Of a stretch of DNA of 64,000 bases, positions 9,666-20,641 are shown piece by piece. The notes beneath the pieces are model-generated. The model was not told the origin of the DNA. It worked only from the letters and a program-made list of their open reading frames with translations, and made no database searches. Source of the DNA: JALNXF01 sp964555845 (GTDB taxonomy: Bacteria; Patescibacteriota; Gracilibacteria; BD1-5; UBA2023); the NCBI GenBank assembly GCA_964555845.1, contig CAZKUA010000003.1:1-64000 (forward strand), given 5' to 3'. The translations under genes and the position numbers were made by a program. Every line of letters begins with the position of its first letter. The stretch's first letter is position 1.

Positions 9666-12600
9666 CTATCTCTTAATTATCAATTTATAACACACCGGAA
9701 CTACAAACATTTTAAGTATCCCTGCTGTCATCAGTCCAAAGACAAGTGCTTGCGCTAGGGAAGCCCAGATTGATGTTGTGAACGCGAGTGGGACGAATCC
9801 CATAATAGTCGTAAGGGAAGTGAGAAGCACTGGCTCAAAACGAGTAACGCAGGCGTCATGTATAGAGTCTTCAAATTCTACTCCGGCACTTCTGTTGAGT
9901 TTGATTTTATCAATAAGATAGATCGAGTGATTAGATACCATTCAAAATAGCGCTACAAATCAGATAAGAGTTGGAAAAGATAGAGACTGACCTGTGAGAG
10001 TCATACCAATAAATACTCAAATAAGTGCGAGAGGGATGGGGATTACAGAGATAAGTGCTTCTTTGTAGGAATTAAATTGTAATACCATAATCATCAAAAC
10101 TCATACAAGTCCAAATAGCATTGCAATCATAAGAGACTGAATAGATTTCGCATTTTCTTCATTACTTCAACCAACTATAAATTCATATCATTTTGGAAGT
10201 TCATATCATTTTTTTGCAATCTCTTTATTAAAATCCGCAAGAAGTTGAGTAGAATTTGTGGATTTATCAGCTCATGCCATTATTGAAACAATTCTTTTTT
10301 GATCAATTCTCGAGATAGAAGAAACAGTTTTATTAAGGCGTTCATTTATAACATCTCCGAGGAATACAAGCTGTCATTTGCTATTTTTGATTTTAAGATT
10401 TTTTATTTCATTCATTGTTTTTACGCTGTCTTGCATCATTCTAGTACGAACTACTATTTCATCAGCTCATCTGAAAATTTTAGTTGTCTCGACTCCATCA
10501 ACCGCTTCTCTTAAAAATGCTGCAACTTGGGGAACTGTGAGATTATTGAGGGCGAGTTTGTTATTATCAAATTCTATAAGATATTCAAAAGGAACTGCTT
10601 GACGCGAAGTTGAAATATTTAGAGCTCCAGGCAGAGAACTTACTATTGGCTTTAAATCTGCGAGTATTTTATCAAGAGTTGTAAAATCTTCTCCTGAGAT
10701 TTGGATTTCAAGATCTGCTCAGGTTGGAGGTCCAGATTTTGCTTCTTTGACAGTAATTTTCACTCAGGGAATTTTTATTTTTTCCGATTTTGCTCTAAGA
10801 CGAGCGGCGATATCCCAACTTTTTTCCTGTCTTCAATATTCTTTTTTAACAAGATTTACAGTAATTCAAGCTAAATGATCAGATGAGACTGATCCTCAAA
10901 GAGCGCTATTCCCAAAAGCTGTTTGTCATCCAATAACTGTCGAATAACTATCTATTTCTTTTTCTCATTCCATTATTTTTTCTACGATTTCAGCTTGTTC
11001 GGAAGTTACTTCAAGTCTTTGACCAGCTTCTCACTCTATATCAATTCCTATTAAATCTTCATCTGTAGCTGGGAAAAATTCGCTTTTAAGAAGTCCAGTA
11101 ACTGGAAGAGAAAGTGCGATAAAGAATAATAAAAATATTCAAACAAGAAATATAATCATTCTTTTTTTAGTAAAAAGTACATATTTAAGTCATTTCTCAT
11201 AAATACTTATAAGAGGATTGAGCGATAATAGTGGTTTTATATTAAGTATTTTGTCAAAAATTTTTGCAAAAAATCACATTTTTTCTGGACAATCTTTTTC
11301 TCAATTTGGAAGCTTTTTGCAATCTTTTCCTGAGATAAGTAAAATAGCAGCTGGTACTATAGTGAGCGAAGAAAGAAGAGATCCAAGAAGTACGATAGTT
11401 ATTACAAAAGGAAGAGAAAAAAGAAATTTCCCAATAATTCCTGTCATAAACATCATAGAGGCAAAGAAACACACAATTACAAGAGTAGTTGAAGTATCTA
11501 CCCATTTATAATCTCTTAAAACTAATAAAATTGCCTCACGATTTGTAAATTTACCAGTTAATTGATATTTATGAAATGCCTCTACAATTAGAACGGCATC
11601 ATCTACAAGAAGTCAGAGCGATAGCACAAGTGCAAAAAGTGACAAGAAATTAAGAGTTAGCCCAAAAGTCTTCATAAAAATGAAAGAAAATAAGAATACA
11701 ATTGGTATAGTGATAGTTGGAATGAGAGAAAGTCTGAGTCATAAAAATGTAAAAAGTACAGCCAAAACAAGAAATATTGTTATCATAAAATCATGAGTCA
11801 ATCAATTTATATCAAGCTTAATTCTATCTGCCATACTATAAGTTGTCTGAATTGTGATATCATCGGGAATATCTTTTCATTTAAGCTCTTCCATTTTCTT
11901 AAGTCCATTTTCATAAAGATCCACTATAGATCAACCTGATTTTTTAATAACTGATACTGTTATTGCTTCTTCTGATTTTTTTCATCCAACTGAAGTTCTA
12001 GCTAGACTTGTTCTTTTTTTGGCTACAAGGCTAACTTTCGCAATATCTTTTATTTTTATAATTCCAGTTTCTCCAGATTTTGAAACTATTATTTCTTCTA
12101 TTTCTCCAATACCATAATATCTAGTATCAACCGATAAAATATGTTTATAATTATCAATATCAATATTTCAAATTGGAAAAGAGACATTATTTGATTTTAA
12201 AGCATTATCAGCGTCATTTGGTGTAATTCATAGTTGTTCCAGTTTTTTTGGATCATATGCCACCTCAAATTCTTCCTCACTTCATCCGCTAATTCTAGCT
12301 TCTGACACACCATCCATTCACTCAAGTTCATCTTTTATAGTTGTTGCATATTTTCTTAATTTAAATCAATCATAATTTCCTGCTACAGTAAAAGTCCAAA
12401 ATGGACTATCTGAAATAGAAATTTCTTTTACAATTGGATCTGTAGCATCTGTAGGTAATTCCTTTTTCGCCGTATCAACACTATCTTTAAGAGATCTAAT
12501 TACATTATCCACATTTTCTCAAGCCTTAAATTGTACCACAATCGAAGAAAGGGAATTACGGCTTGTAGATGTCATTTTATCAATTCACTTAATTTTACTG

Positions 12601-12875
12601 ATTTCTTTTTCAAGCTTTTTCGTCACGAGATCTTCCATAGTCTCAGGGCTCGCCCCCGGCATAGTTGTAGTAACTGCTCAAATTCCCAGAACAACCTCTG
12701 GTTGAGATTCTAGTGGTAGACTCATAAGAGAAATAACTCCACCCACGACAATCATAATTGTCATAAGCGATACAACCCTCAATTTATCTGTCCAAAAACC
12801 AAAACCCGATTTATTCAGATCCTTGTCAAATTGCAATTCGCGCAAATATTTTCATTCTGTAGCTTTGTGTTTCAT
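9666..12875 (-). CDS. RND-family efflux transporter
   Basis: A 1069-aa inner-membrane pump of the AcrB/MexB (HAE1) type, driven by proton motive force. The two-fold architecture is visible: an N-terminal membrane segment, a long porter domain (LPLESQPEVV onwards), TM2-6 with the signature GLLVDDAVLIVEAFHKY near residue 350, a second porter domain, and C-terminal TM segments including MVSNHSIYLIDKIK and TTIMGFVPLAF. Length is normal for the family. The stop is TAG 9666-9668. It lies 27 bp downstream of its adaptor gene, so they form an operon. No TolC-like channel is in the window, which is notable for a lineage often thought to lack a classical outer membrane. Confidence 0.95.
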
Positions 12876-12902
12876 AGTTTAAAATTTGAAATTATAAAAA
12901 CC

Positions 12903-14858
12903 CTATTCCCCAACCTTCTCTACCGCATCTCCCTCATTCAATCCGAGAGCTCCTTCAATGACAAGTTCAATTCACTCTTCGAGACCTGAGATAATCTCCA
13001 CATGAGTATTATTTTTCTTTCCAAGCACGACATAATTTAGCTTTACGCTGTCGTCTTTGTTTATTGTAAATACTCAGTATCTTCCGGCATCAAGAGTTAT
13101 AACACTTGATAGTGGAACTGATATAATTAATTCATTTCACATTTTTTTATTTAAAAATACATCTACAAAATCTCAAATAGTAAGAATTGAGCTTGGATTA
13201 AATACGAAACTCACTTCTGTTTTATAAAGTTTTGTTTGAGTGTCTGGACTTGGGGAAACATTTGAAATTATTCAGCTAAATGTTTTTTCTTTTGTGTGTA
13301 TCTCTACATTATTTCCGATTTTGAAACTCGCAAAATCATTTGTTGATACTTCAAGTTTTACTTTTAAATTATCATCTGTTCAAATGGTAAAAGCAGGAGT
13401 TCCAGGATTAACAAGTGATCCTATTTCAATGTTTTTGGCAGTAACTACTCCGTCAAATGGTGCGATAATAGAGGTATTGTTTAGACTAATTCCAGCTAAA
13501 TCTTTTCCTCATTTTGCTTGATCAGCTTGTGATTTTGCTTGAATTCTTTGAGAATTAAGTTTTGCATTTATAGAATCATAATTTGCTTGTGCAATTTTTA
13601 CGGCATTATCTACAGAATCTCTGGCTTGTTTTACTGTTGCTATTGTATTTTCGAGTTGAGTACTCGTTATGGTTTCATTTCCAGAAATTGTATCAAGTTG
13701 AGAAGTATTTCAGGCTTTGATATTTGCGAGTCCAGTATTTGCAATATCAAGCGCATTTTGTAGTGAAATTTTATTAGTTTCAACGGATGTCTTAGTAGTT
13801 GCGAGGGTATTTTTGAGAGTAGTGAGTGCACCTTGCGATTGAAGAAGAAGACCTTGATATTTTACTACATTTAAACTAAGTCAATCAAGTTGGGTTTGAG
13901 AAAAGCTCGATGATGTGATAGAATTATTGAGAATATTTACGAGCTGCTCATACAAAGTAATATTTTTCGCTAAAATATTTAAAATATCGTTTGTTTTATT
14001 CTCAATAGAGCTTTTACTGAGACTATAATTTTCAGATAAAAGTTTATCATAACTATTTTTCACTTCACGGAAAATGTTTTCGGCACTTGTTTTTAGACTT
14101 GAATTTTTGGCTCCAAGATACATTTCATAATTATCATTAATATATTTATTTTTATCAGTTACTCCGAGGATTATATCCGCTTGAGTTACGGAAGCGTCGA
14201 GATTTACTAAGGCACTCGACATTCCAACTTTAAGATTTTCATAGATTGAATTTAGATTTTCTTCTGAATTTTTCTCGAAATTATCTAAATTTGTTTGTGC
14301 ATTTTTAACTAGAAGAGTTGCATTTTTGAGACTTTCTCAAGTAGTAATTTCAGTGTTTGAGCGATTTGTTTTGATATTTGTAAGTTGTCCTTGGGCGATT
14401 TCAAGTTGTTTCGCTGTTGTGAGATAAGTGTTTGTCTTTGTAACTTTAGCATTTTCGAGCTGAACCCTAGCACTTTCTAAATCATTTTTGATAGATAATT
14501 CTGTGTAATTAAGGGCATTTAGAGAATTATTATATGCAATATTTGCGTTATTAAAATTAGTTCAATAAGCAGAAGAACTCAAATCAATACTCGCCAAAAT
14601 ATCACCTGCTTTTACTTTTTTTCCGACATCCGCATTGATTTTCTTGATTATTCCGCTTACTTGAGCAGAAACTGGAGTTTCCATAACTGGTGCGATTTTC
14701 CCCACAAGACGTATTTTTTCACTAAAAACATCTTTTTTAATAACCTCGGTGCTCACAGGTTTTTTCGTAATCTCTTTCTTAACTTCAACCACCGGAGTTC
14801 CACACGAAGTGAGTAGAAGAGCTGAAATAAGAACTGTAGATATAATTGATTTTCTCAT
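12903..14858 (-). CDS. RND efflux periplasmic adaptor (HlyD family)
   Basis: A 651-aa membrane fusion protein, longer than the usual 350-420 aa. It has a lipoprotein signal with lipobox LLTSCG, a first biotinyl-lipoyl half (VSAQVSGIIKKINADVGKKV, about residues 65-85), and a very long alpha-helical hairpin of about 350 residues full of Asn/Thr/Ser heptads. The second lipoyl half (IIAPFDGVVTAKNIEIGSLV) and beta-barrel domains follow. The extended hairpin suggests the adaptor spans a larger distance than in Proteobacteria. It is the first gene of the two-gene RND operon. The stop is TAG 12903-12905. Confidence 0.92.
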
Positions 14859-14889
14859 ACTAATAATATTGTTATATGGTAAATTTTAA

Positions 14890-14926
14890 CCCTCACCCCA
14901 ACCCTCTCCCAGAGGGAGAGGGAGAA
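14890..14926. repeat. Type D palindromic repeat, intergenic copy
   Basis: A C-rich/G-rich hairpin (ACCCTCTCCC AGAGGGAGAGGGAG) between the RND adaptor and the AbrB gene. A nearly identical copy is embedded in frame in recG at 63950-63986. Confidence 0.8.
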
Positions 14927-14934
14927 TAAATTTT

Positions 14935-15171
14935 TTAATTTTTCTGTTCTTCTTTAATATATGCCATAAGTTCATCAATATCGTCCATTTTAACCATCCC
15001 AACAGCTTTTCCGTGTTTGGTTACAACCATCAGAGTATCACCCGGTTTAATTCCGAGCATTTCTCTCACTTCCTGTGGAATTACCACCTGTCATTTTGTC
15101 CCGACTGTCACAGTTGTATGCATCTTCACACCACATTTTCCATGCAATGCACCACATTTTTTGATATCCAT
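14935..15171 (-). CDS. AbrB/SpoVT-like transcription regulator
   Basis: A 78-aa swapped-hairpin DNA-binding protein. VTVGTKGQVVIPQEVREMLG (about residues 21-40), then IKPGDTLMVVTKHGKAVGMV, is the classic AbrB/MazE signature. The N-terminal extension carries two CG pairs (KKCGALHGKCG), which might bind metal. The start at 15169-15171 keeps this extension. Directly upstream are three TAAGTAT repeats 9-10 bp apart, probably its own operator. A terminator separates it from the HD gene. Confidence 0.88.
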
Positions 15172-15182
15172 AAATGTATGAT

Positions 15183-15208
15183 TAAGTATAATAAGTATGA
15201 CTAAGTAT
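15183..15208. promoter_or_regulatory. Three phased TAAGTAT repeats (candidate AbrB operator)
   Basis: TAAGTAT occurs at 15183, 15192 and 15202, that is about one helical turn apart, 12 bp upstream of the AbrB-type gene. The phasing suggests cooperative binding on one DNA face and autoregulation. Confidence 0.5.
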
Positions 15209-15253
15209 ACTGATTATTTTTATAAGTCAAAAGATTTTTAAGGATTTGTCAAA

Positions 15254-15285
15254 ACCACCAAAAAACCCGACTCAGTCGGGTTTTT
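15254..15285. terminator. Bidirectional terminator, copy 1
   Basis: A perfect hairpin (AAAAACCCGACTC / GAGTCGGGTTTTT type arms) with A- and T-tracts on both sides, between the HD gene end and the AbrB promoter. The same 32-bp sequence recurs at 16099-16130. Confidence 0.85.
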
Positions 15286-15287
15286 CT

Positions 15288-16016
15288 TTACTCATCAAAA
15301 TGTCCGTTGTTTCTCAAGAACTGAATTATAAGCTCAAAATATTTCATAAATGTTGGTGAATATTCAAAAGATGGTTGAAACCATTTCCTCACATTGATTT
15401 CATTAAATCATTTCGCTGCCCAATCTTGTGGATATTCGAGTTCGTGAATCAGAGCATCCATTTTATCAACTGCTTGTGAAAATTTCCCCTCTTTTGTTTT
15501 TGCCTCTCTGTGCTCTTTATCTAATGCTATAAATCTTGCTTGTAATTTTCTTGGATACTTCGCTGCCAGTATAGGAATAGCCATTAATTCTCTTTCATTT
15601 TTATCTATTCTTTCAGCTTCTTTTGATATACAAGTATCCTTGGTTTTTATCTCTATATCATCATGATAATGGAGGAGTTCATATACTCTTAATCTATCCA
15701 AATCTGCAAATTCTTCTTCTGAGAAAAGAAAGAAATCGGCAAGTTTCAAACAAGAAAAAACATGTTCTGGTGTTGTTTCTTTTCTTTCATAATCAATATT
15801 TTCTTTGTCATCATGATAAAAATTTGAACAATTTCTTGCAACCTTTTTGAGTCCATAGACCGTAAGTATCCTATAGAGATCCTCAAAATCTGGATCTATA
15901 ACCAATAGTTTTTCAATCTTTTGTTTTGTTTCTTTTGTACTTCATAATGAGCCATTCCCATCATTATTTTTATCTATTTCTTGCTTCCCGAGAGTATTGC
16001 AGAGTATTTCTGTCAT
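15288..16016 (-). CDS. HD-domain phosphohydrolase
   Basis: A 242-aa cytoplasmic enzyme with the metal-binding HD pattern: TPEHVFSCLKLADFF (about residue 83, first His), HYHDDIEIK (His-Asp pair, about 118) and a later acidic helix (VDKMDALIHELEY). This resembles YfbR-like and related 5'-nucleotidase/phosphohydrolase families. The N-terminal 40 residues, which include a UGA Gly, extend upstream of the first internal Met. The reading frame continues through the UGA at 15408-15410 to TAA 15288-15290. Two identical 32-bp terminators flank the gene, so it is probably its own transcription unit. Substrate unknown. Confidence 0.8.
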
Positions 16017-16098
16017 AATTGAAATTATTATTTACTGAAATAGTTTATATACAAAAAATAACTTATGTCAAATATATTATTTTCAAACATTACTCAAG

Positions 16099-16130
16099 AC
16101 CACCAAAAAACCCGACTCAGTCGGGTTTTT
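16099..16130. terminator. Bidirectional terminator, copy 2
   Basis: Identical over 32 bp to 15254-15285. It sits between the HD gene promoter side and the end of the gene at 16147. Confidence 0.85.
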
Positions 16131-16146
16131 TTAAATATACATTGAA

Positions 16147-16695
16147 TTACACATAAGTTATGTTATGTTTCTTTTTCCACTCTTTAATAACTGGTACAAG
16201 AGTAGGATATTTTTTAGCAAGTATATCATTACTATAGGTTATACCCCATTCAATTTTTCAAAGATTTTGATAATCTTCATTAGTAAAGTTTAATATCATA
16301 TCATTTATTCTTTTTTGTATATTATCATCTAATTTTTGAACTTTTTTTAAAGTAGTTATTACCATAGATAAGCTAATTAACTGGTTGATATCAGCATTTT
16401 TATAGTTATTTGTAAAATATTTTTCTGCCACATCAAATTCAAGAGCTTCATATGCATCAAGTAAATTTTCAGTAGCAGTATTGAAAGAATTATTAAAATT
16501 TTTTACTTCAGAAACAACTTGTGTTTCCTTTACTTTTAAAGCCTTAATTCTTTTAAGTTTATCAATCTCATAGTCTATTCATATTCATACTGAAACAGCA
16601 ACTGAAGTAACCGCTATTAATTTTGTGAGAAATTTTCTTCTTCCTGTATCTACTTCTGGAGTTTCGTTGTCTCCATTTTTAGGTGTATTTACCAT
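16147..16695 (-). CDS. Exported protein with twin-arginine-like signal
   Basis: Unrecognised 182-aa protein. The N-terminus TGRRKFLTKLIAVTSVAVSV (about residues 17-36) fits a Tat signal (RRxFL) or a signal anchor followed by a hydrophobic span. The rest is a soluble, helical, Lys/Asn-rich domain. No catalytic motif was seen. No tat genes are in the window, so Tat export is only suggested by the motif. The stop is TAA 16147-16149. Confidence 0.7.
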
Positions 16696-16844
16696 ATAAT
16701 TTAGATATTTAATTTATAAAACAAGTTTATTGTATCATATTTTGGGGGAAATTGCAAAGAATTGGGTGGGGGAGATAATTATTTAGGGGAAATATTCAAA
16801 AATAAGTTGTAGTCTAGCTTCAAATAAGCCAAAATAAGTTTTTT

Positions 16845-16871
16845 TTGACTTTTGTGAAAAAAACATATAAT
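16845..16871 (+). promoter_or_regulatory. tRNA-Gln promoter, 15-bp spacer
   Basis: TTGACT (16845-16850), 15 bp, TATAAT (16866-16871). The expected transcription start lies about 14 bp before the tRNA. Confidence 0.8.
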
Positions 16872-16891
16872 AGGCTGGCTTTTTCTTATTT

Positions 16892-16965
16892 TGGGAATTA
16901 GCCAAGTGGTAAGGCAGGGGACTTTGACTCCTCCACCGGGGGTTCGAATCCCTCATTCCCAGCCA
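16892..16965 (+). tRNA. tRNA-Gln (UUG)
   Basis: Complete 74-nt cloverleaf with CCA encoded. The acceptor arms TGGGAAT/ATTCCCA pair over 7 bp, the D-stem is GCC/GGC, and the anticodon loop CTTTGAC gives anticodon TTG. The T-arm GGGGG-TTCGAAT-CCCTC is normal. U1-A72 is typical of bacterial glutamine tRNAs. Confidence 0.95.
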
Positions 16966-17077
16966 TTTTGACTATGAGATAGTCTGTTTTTTTAAAAAAA
17001 GCCGAAATTGGATAAAAAAATTATACAGTTATCTGGCTTATTTAAGAGGAAGTTAAGTGTTTTCTATAAAAAAAGAT

Positions 17078-17104
17078 TTGATTTTATAGAAAATATGATA
17101 TAAT
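17078..17104 (+). promoter_or_regulatory. rplU promoter, 15-bp spacer
   Basis: TTGATT (17078-17083), 15 bp, TATAAT (17099-17104), 27 bp upstream of the rplU ATG. Confidence 0.7.
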
Positions 17105-17131
17105 GTAATTACAAATTAATTTAATATAAAT

Positions 17132-17443
17132 ATGATAGCTGTTTTAGAGTTAGGTTGAAATCAATTCACAGTAAAAGTTTGAGATGTAATTGACGTAGAT
17201 AATCAAGATCAAGAAGTTTGATCTTTAATAAAAGTAAATCCCCTTTTAGTTTCTGATGAAAATGGTAAAAGCACTAAAATAGGGTCTCCAATATTGACAG
17301 ATATGAATGTGGAGCTTAAAGTGTTAGAAAATTTTAAAGATGATAAAGTTAAGGTTTTTAAAATGAAATCTAAAAAAAGATATGCTAGAACACAATGATT
17401 TAGAGCTGCAAAAAGCAAGCTCGAAGTTTTGACTATAGCCTAA
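17132..17443 (+). CDS. rplU: 50S ribosomal protein L21
   Basis: 103 aa, the usual L21 length. It opens MIAVLELGGNQFTVKVGDVI and ends with the conserved KMKSKKRYARTQGFRAA block that contacts 23S rRNA. UGA encodes Gly at LGGNQ, VGDVI and TQGFR, where other L21 proteins also have Gly. It is transcribed alone: rpmA, its usual partner, is not downstream; a strong terminator follows instead. Confidence 0.97.
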
Positions 17444-17444
17444 T

Positions 17445-17500
17445 ACATTTTCTTAAAAATATAGGAAGAAATCTTCCGGGTATTTTTAAGAAAATGTTTT
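17445..17500 (+). terminator. rplU terminator
   Basis: Long inverted repeat: ACATTTTCTTAAAAATA (17445-17461) pairs with TATTTTTAAGAAAATGT (17481-17497), with an inner GGAAGA/TCTTCC stem, then a T-rich tail. Confidence 0.85.
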
Positions 17501-17517
17501 ATTATTAAAAAATTTAA

Positions 17518-18600
17518 ATGAATTTTAAAATTAATATTAAAGCCCGTCTACTAAGACACTCTCGTAATTCCCATTTCTTAAAAAGAAAAAGTATATTCAA
17601 TATATTAAAAAAATTTAAAATACTTTCTCTTATAATCGTTATTATTCTTCCTATTTATCCTTCATTTGGAGCAATTTGAGTAGATAAAGAATTCGTAGTT
17701 TGAAACTATGATGAATCTACAATCTTGTCTTCTTATGAATGAGACACAGAGTCTAGCTTAAGTGATACACCCTCTCAGGTTACTTGATTTGTAAAACCAA
17801 ATACAATCTTAGATGATTCAAGAGATACAAGTTGAGTTAACAAACTTTTATATTACACAATTCAAAGCTGAGATAGTTTATGATATATTGCTGATAAATT
17901 CTGAGTTTCAGTTAATTCTATAATTTGGTCTAATGATTTTTCTCAAAATAGAGTTTTAAAACCAGGTGATACAATCAAAATTCCTCCTGTTTCTGGAATA
18001 GTTTATAATATTGCATCTGGAGATAATCTTGATTCTATAGCAGGAAAATATAAAATTGATAAATTAGCTATTTTAGAACAAAATCAATTAGATGCATCAA
18101 AAGAATTAAAAATCTGACAACAAATTATATTGCCTTGAGCAGTTAAACCAGAACCACCAAAACCTATTATTATTAAATCTACTGTACCAGCTAAAAAACT
18201 TTTAGTTAAAAAAGATACTAAAAAACAAACTCCAAAAGTTAAATTACAAAGTGGATACAGTATTTCATATACTGGAAAATGAAATAAATTTGCTTGGTGA
18301 AACTGTACATATTTTGTGGCTAACCATAAAAATGTAACATGGAGATGAAATGCAGGTCAATGGATAGCTAATGCTAGAGCTGCTTGAGTTCCTACTTGAT
18401 CTGATGCTGTTGCTTGAGCCATAATCTCTTTTAGAGGTTCAGGATATAATCCTTACTATGGTCATGTATGACTTGTAGTTTGAATTGAATGAAATGATGT
18501 AATAGTTAAAGATATGAATTATAGAAGAATTAATGAGGTTACAGTGAGAAGAATTAATAAAAACGATTCAAGTATCAAATGATATATTTACGCTAACTAA
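17518..18600 (+). CDS. LysM-LysM-CHAP cell-wall hydrolase
   Basis: A 360-aa exported peptidoglycan hydrolase. A basic N-terminus and one hydrophobic span (about residues 38-52, LSLIIVIILPIYPSFGA) form a signal peptide or anchor. Two LysM domains follow (YTIQSGDSLGYIADKFGVSV, about 113-157, and YNIASGDNLDSIAGKYKIDK, about 162-206). After a Lys/Pro linker the C-terminal CHAP domain has the catalytic Cys in WGNCTYFVANHK and the His in YYGHVGLVVGIEG. The domain order matches secreted amidases/endopeptidases used in cell separation or host-wall attack. It has its own terminator. Confidence 0.92.
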
Positions 18601-18614
18601 AAAATTATAAAAAT

Positions 18615-18648
18615 GTAGAGACGTCCATTTATGGCGTCTCTTTTTTTA
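18615..18648 (+). terminator. Terminator made of a type E palindrome
   Basis: GAGACGTCC / GGCGTCTC hairpin followed by eight T. The first 25 bp are identical, in reverse complement, to a segment inside rnpB at 62430-62454, so this terminator is also a dispersed repeat. Confidence 0.8.
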
Positions 18649-18659
18649 TTATTTAATAT

Positions 18660-18782
18660 TGTCATTCCCATGAAGATGGGAATCTTCCTTATATTTAAAT
18701 CCTTATACATTGTAGATTCCTGCCGTAGTTTATACTCCCTTGCGGGGTGCAGGAATGACAGATTAGGCAGGAATGACGGGAT
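18660..18782. repeat. Type C palindromic element (GTCATTCC family)
   Basis: About 120 bp starting GTCATTCCCATGAAGATGGG and ending GCAGGAATGACAG plus a half copy. Related to 51213-51305. Noncoding, between two genes. Confidence 0.75.
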
Positions 18783-18792
18783 AAATATTTTT

Positions 18793-19026
18793 TTATTTTA
18801 AAATAATTCCTGTTTTGGTTAGGACTTTATCATTGACAGATATCTCTATCTTGTCAGATCAAGAAAAATCGAGATTAGTAGAAGTTTTTTTGATATTAAT
18901 CTTGTGTATTTTATCTCTTTCTTTGGTTATCTCAGCTTCCGCGATTTTTCATTTAAAGTAAAATCCTACAAAAAATGAACTCACAAGAAGAAATATAACA
19001 ATAAAAGTTTTTAATAAATGTTTCAT
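18793..19026 (-). CDS. Small membrane-anchored protein
   Basis: A 77-aa protein with one N-terminal membrane span (LLKTFIVIFLLVSSFFVGFYF) and a short charged extracytoplasmic tail. Not recognised. It begins 1 nt after the folD stop on the same strand, so it is translationally close to folD. No function can be assigned. Confidence 0.65.
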
Positions 19027-19027
19027 T

Positions 19028-19852
19028 TTATTTTCTTAAAAATGCTAAATAAGTATTTTCTATAAGCATTGCAACAGTCATTGGTCAGACTCCACCTGGA
19101 ACTGGAGTAATGTAGTTTTGTCACTCTAATCACTCAAAATCACAGTCTCACATTATTTTAGAGTCGATTTTATTAAATCCTACATCAATAATAACGCTTC
19201 CTGGATTTATCATATCTTTAGTTACTAGATTTGGCTTTCATACTGCCGATACTACGATATCAGCTTTTAGAGTAAAATCAGAAATATTTCGAGTTTTTGA
19301 GTTACAAACCGTGACTGTGGCTCATTCATTAATAAAAAGGAGAGATAATGGCTTTCATACAATATTACTTCTTCAAATTATTACTACATTTTTTCAAACG
19401 AGAGAAATATTATATTCATCCAATAATCTTTTAATTCACTTAGGAGTACAGGGAATAAGTCCAGTTTTATCTCATAAAAATAATGCGCCAATATTTTCCT
19501 TTGTAAATCAATCAACATCTTTTGCTGGATTTATAAGGTTAATTATTTTTTGCTCATCAATGTGACCAGGAAGCGGTAATTGCACGATAAATCAGCTTAT
19601 TTCTGGATTTTGATTGAATTTAATAATTTCTTTTTCAAGCTCATTTTGAGCCATAGTTTCTTCTAATTTAGTTAAATAAAAATTTAATCAGGCATATTTT
19701 GCCCATTTCTCCTTTTGTCTGATATACGACAGGCTTGCACTACTATTTCACACTAAAATAACTCCCAGTCATGGCTTTTTAGCTAGAGCACCCACTTTAT
19801 TTTTAATATCTTCATAAATTTTTCAAGCCGCTTCTTTTCAATCTAAAATCAT
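19028..19852 (-). CDS. folD: Methylene-THF dehydrogenase/cyclohydrolase FolD
   Basis: A 274-aa bifunctional enzyme of one-carbon metabolism (5,10-methylene-THF to 10-formyl-THF). It supplies formyl donors, which fits the fmt gene at 39193. Clear motifs are SYIRQKEKWAKYAG (catalytic Lys), GFIVQLPLPGHID, IPCTPKGIKRLL, the NADP-binding GRSNIVGKPLSLLF and the C-terminal TPVPGGVGPMTVAML. Many of these glycines are UGA. The start was taken at 19850-19852. Confidence 0.95.
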
Positions 19853-19936
19853 ATTTTTTTATTTTCTTAAATAATTAAAAAAATAATATTTAAAATTAAT
19901 TTTAAATCAATTTAAAATATTATTTAGTTTTTAATA

Positions 19937-20566
19937 TTAAGCGTTAAATGTATTTTCTGGCATTCAAGGGAATAATTTTTCAAGTGAGGCTTCACGTTCT
20001 CTTGGTGCTTTTTCTCGCTCTGATAATCATTTATTTTCATTATTTTTTTTCTCTTTGATTCTTTTATTTGCTAATTTTTCTCAATTTTCTATCTTTAGTT
20101 TATCAGAATATTCATTTAATATAATTTTGTAATCTCTATTATCTTGATCAATTTTATCTGCAAATTCTTTACTTTTTTTTGCCGGAATTCATTCTTTTCT
20201 TCATATTAAATCATTAGTTTCTATTATTAAATTTTTATATATTCTCTGGAGTTCTTTTTCTTTTTCTTTTTTACTAATTTCTCATAATTCAAAATTTTTA
20301 TTTACTTCTCATAATTCATCTTTGAACATCAAAGAGACAAGATTTAATTGTCCTTTATTCTCATCACTTATTTTTCCATTATCTTTAAGTATTTCTTCGG
20401 TATTATTAATTACTTCAAGGCTTACTTTATCTAATTTATCTTGTTCATTTTTTTCACTATTTTCATTTCTTTCCGGAGATTTATTTGGATTATTTAATGA
20501 TTTTTTATCATTCGGATTATCATGTTTTTTTACTTCATCATCAACTTTTGGTCATTCGAATTTCAT
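19937..20566 (-). CDS. Hypothetical charged helical protein
   Basis: A 209-aa cytoplasmic protein, strongly charged (Lys, Glu, Asn), predicted helical throughout, with no signal peptide or recognisable motif. It contains several UGA glycines and ends in TAA 19937-19939. It stands alone between folD and rsmI. Its coding status rests on an open frame under table 25 and codon use like its neighbours. Confidence 0.6.
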
Positions 20567-20641
20567 ATTTATTTAAATTAAAAAATAATATTGAGTTTAT
20601 AATAACACAATATTATTTATTCGTCAAAAAAATTGTCTTTT

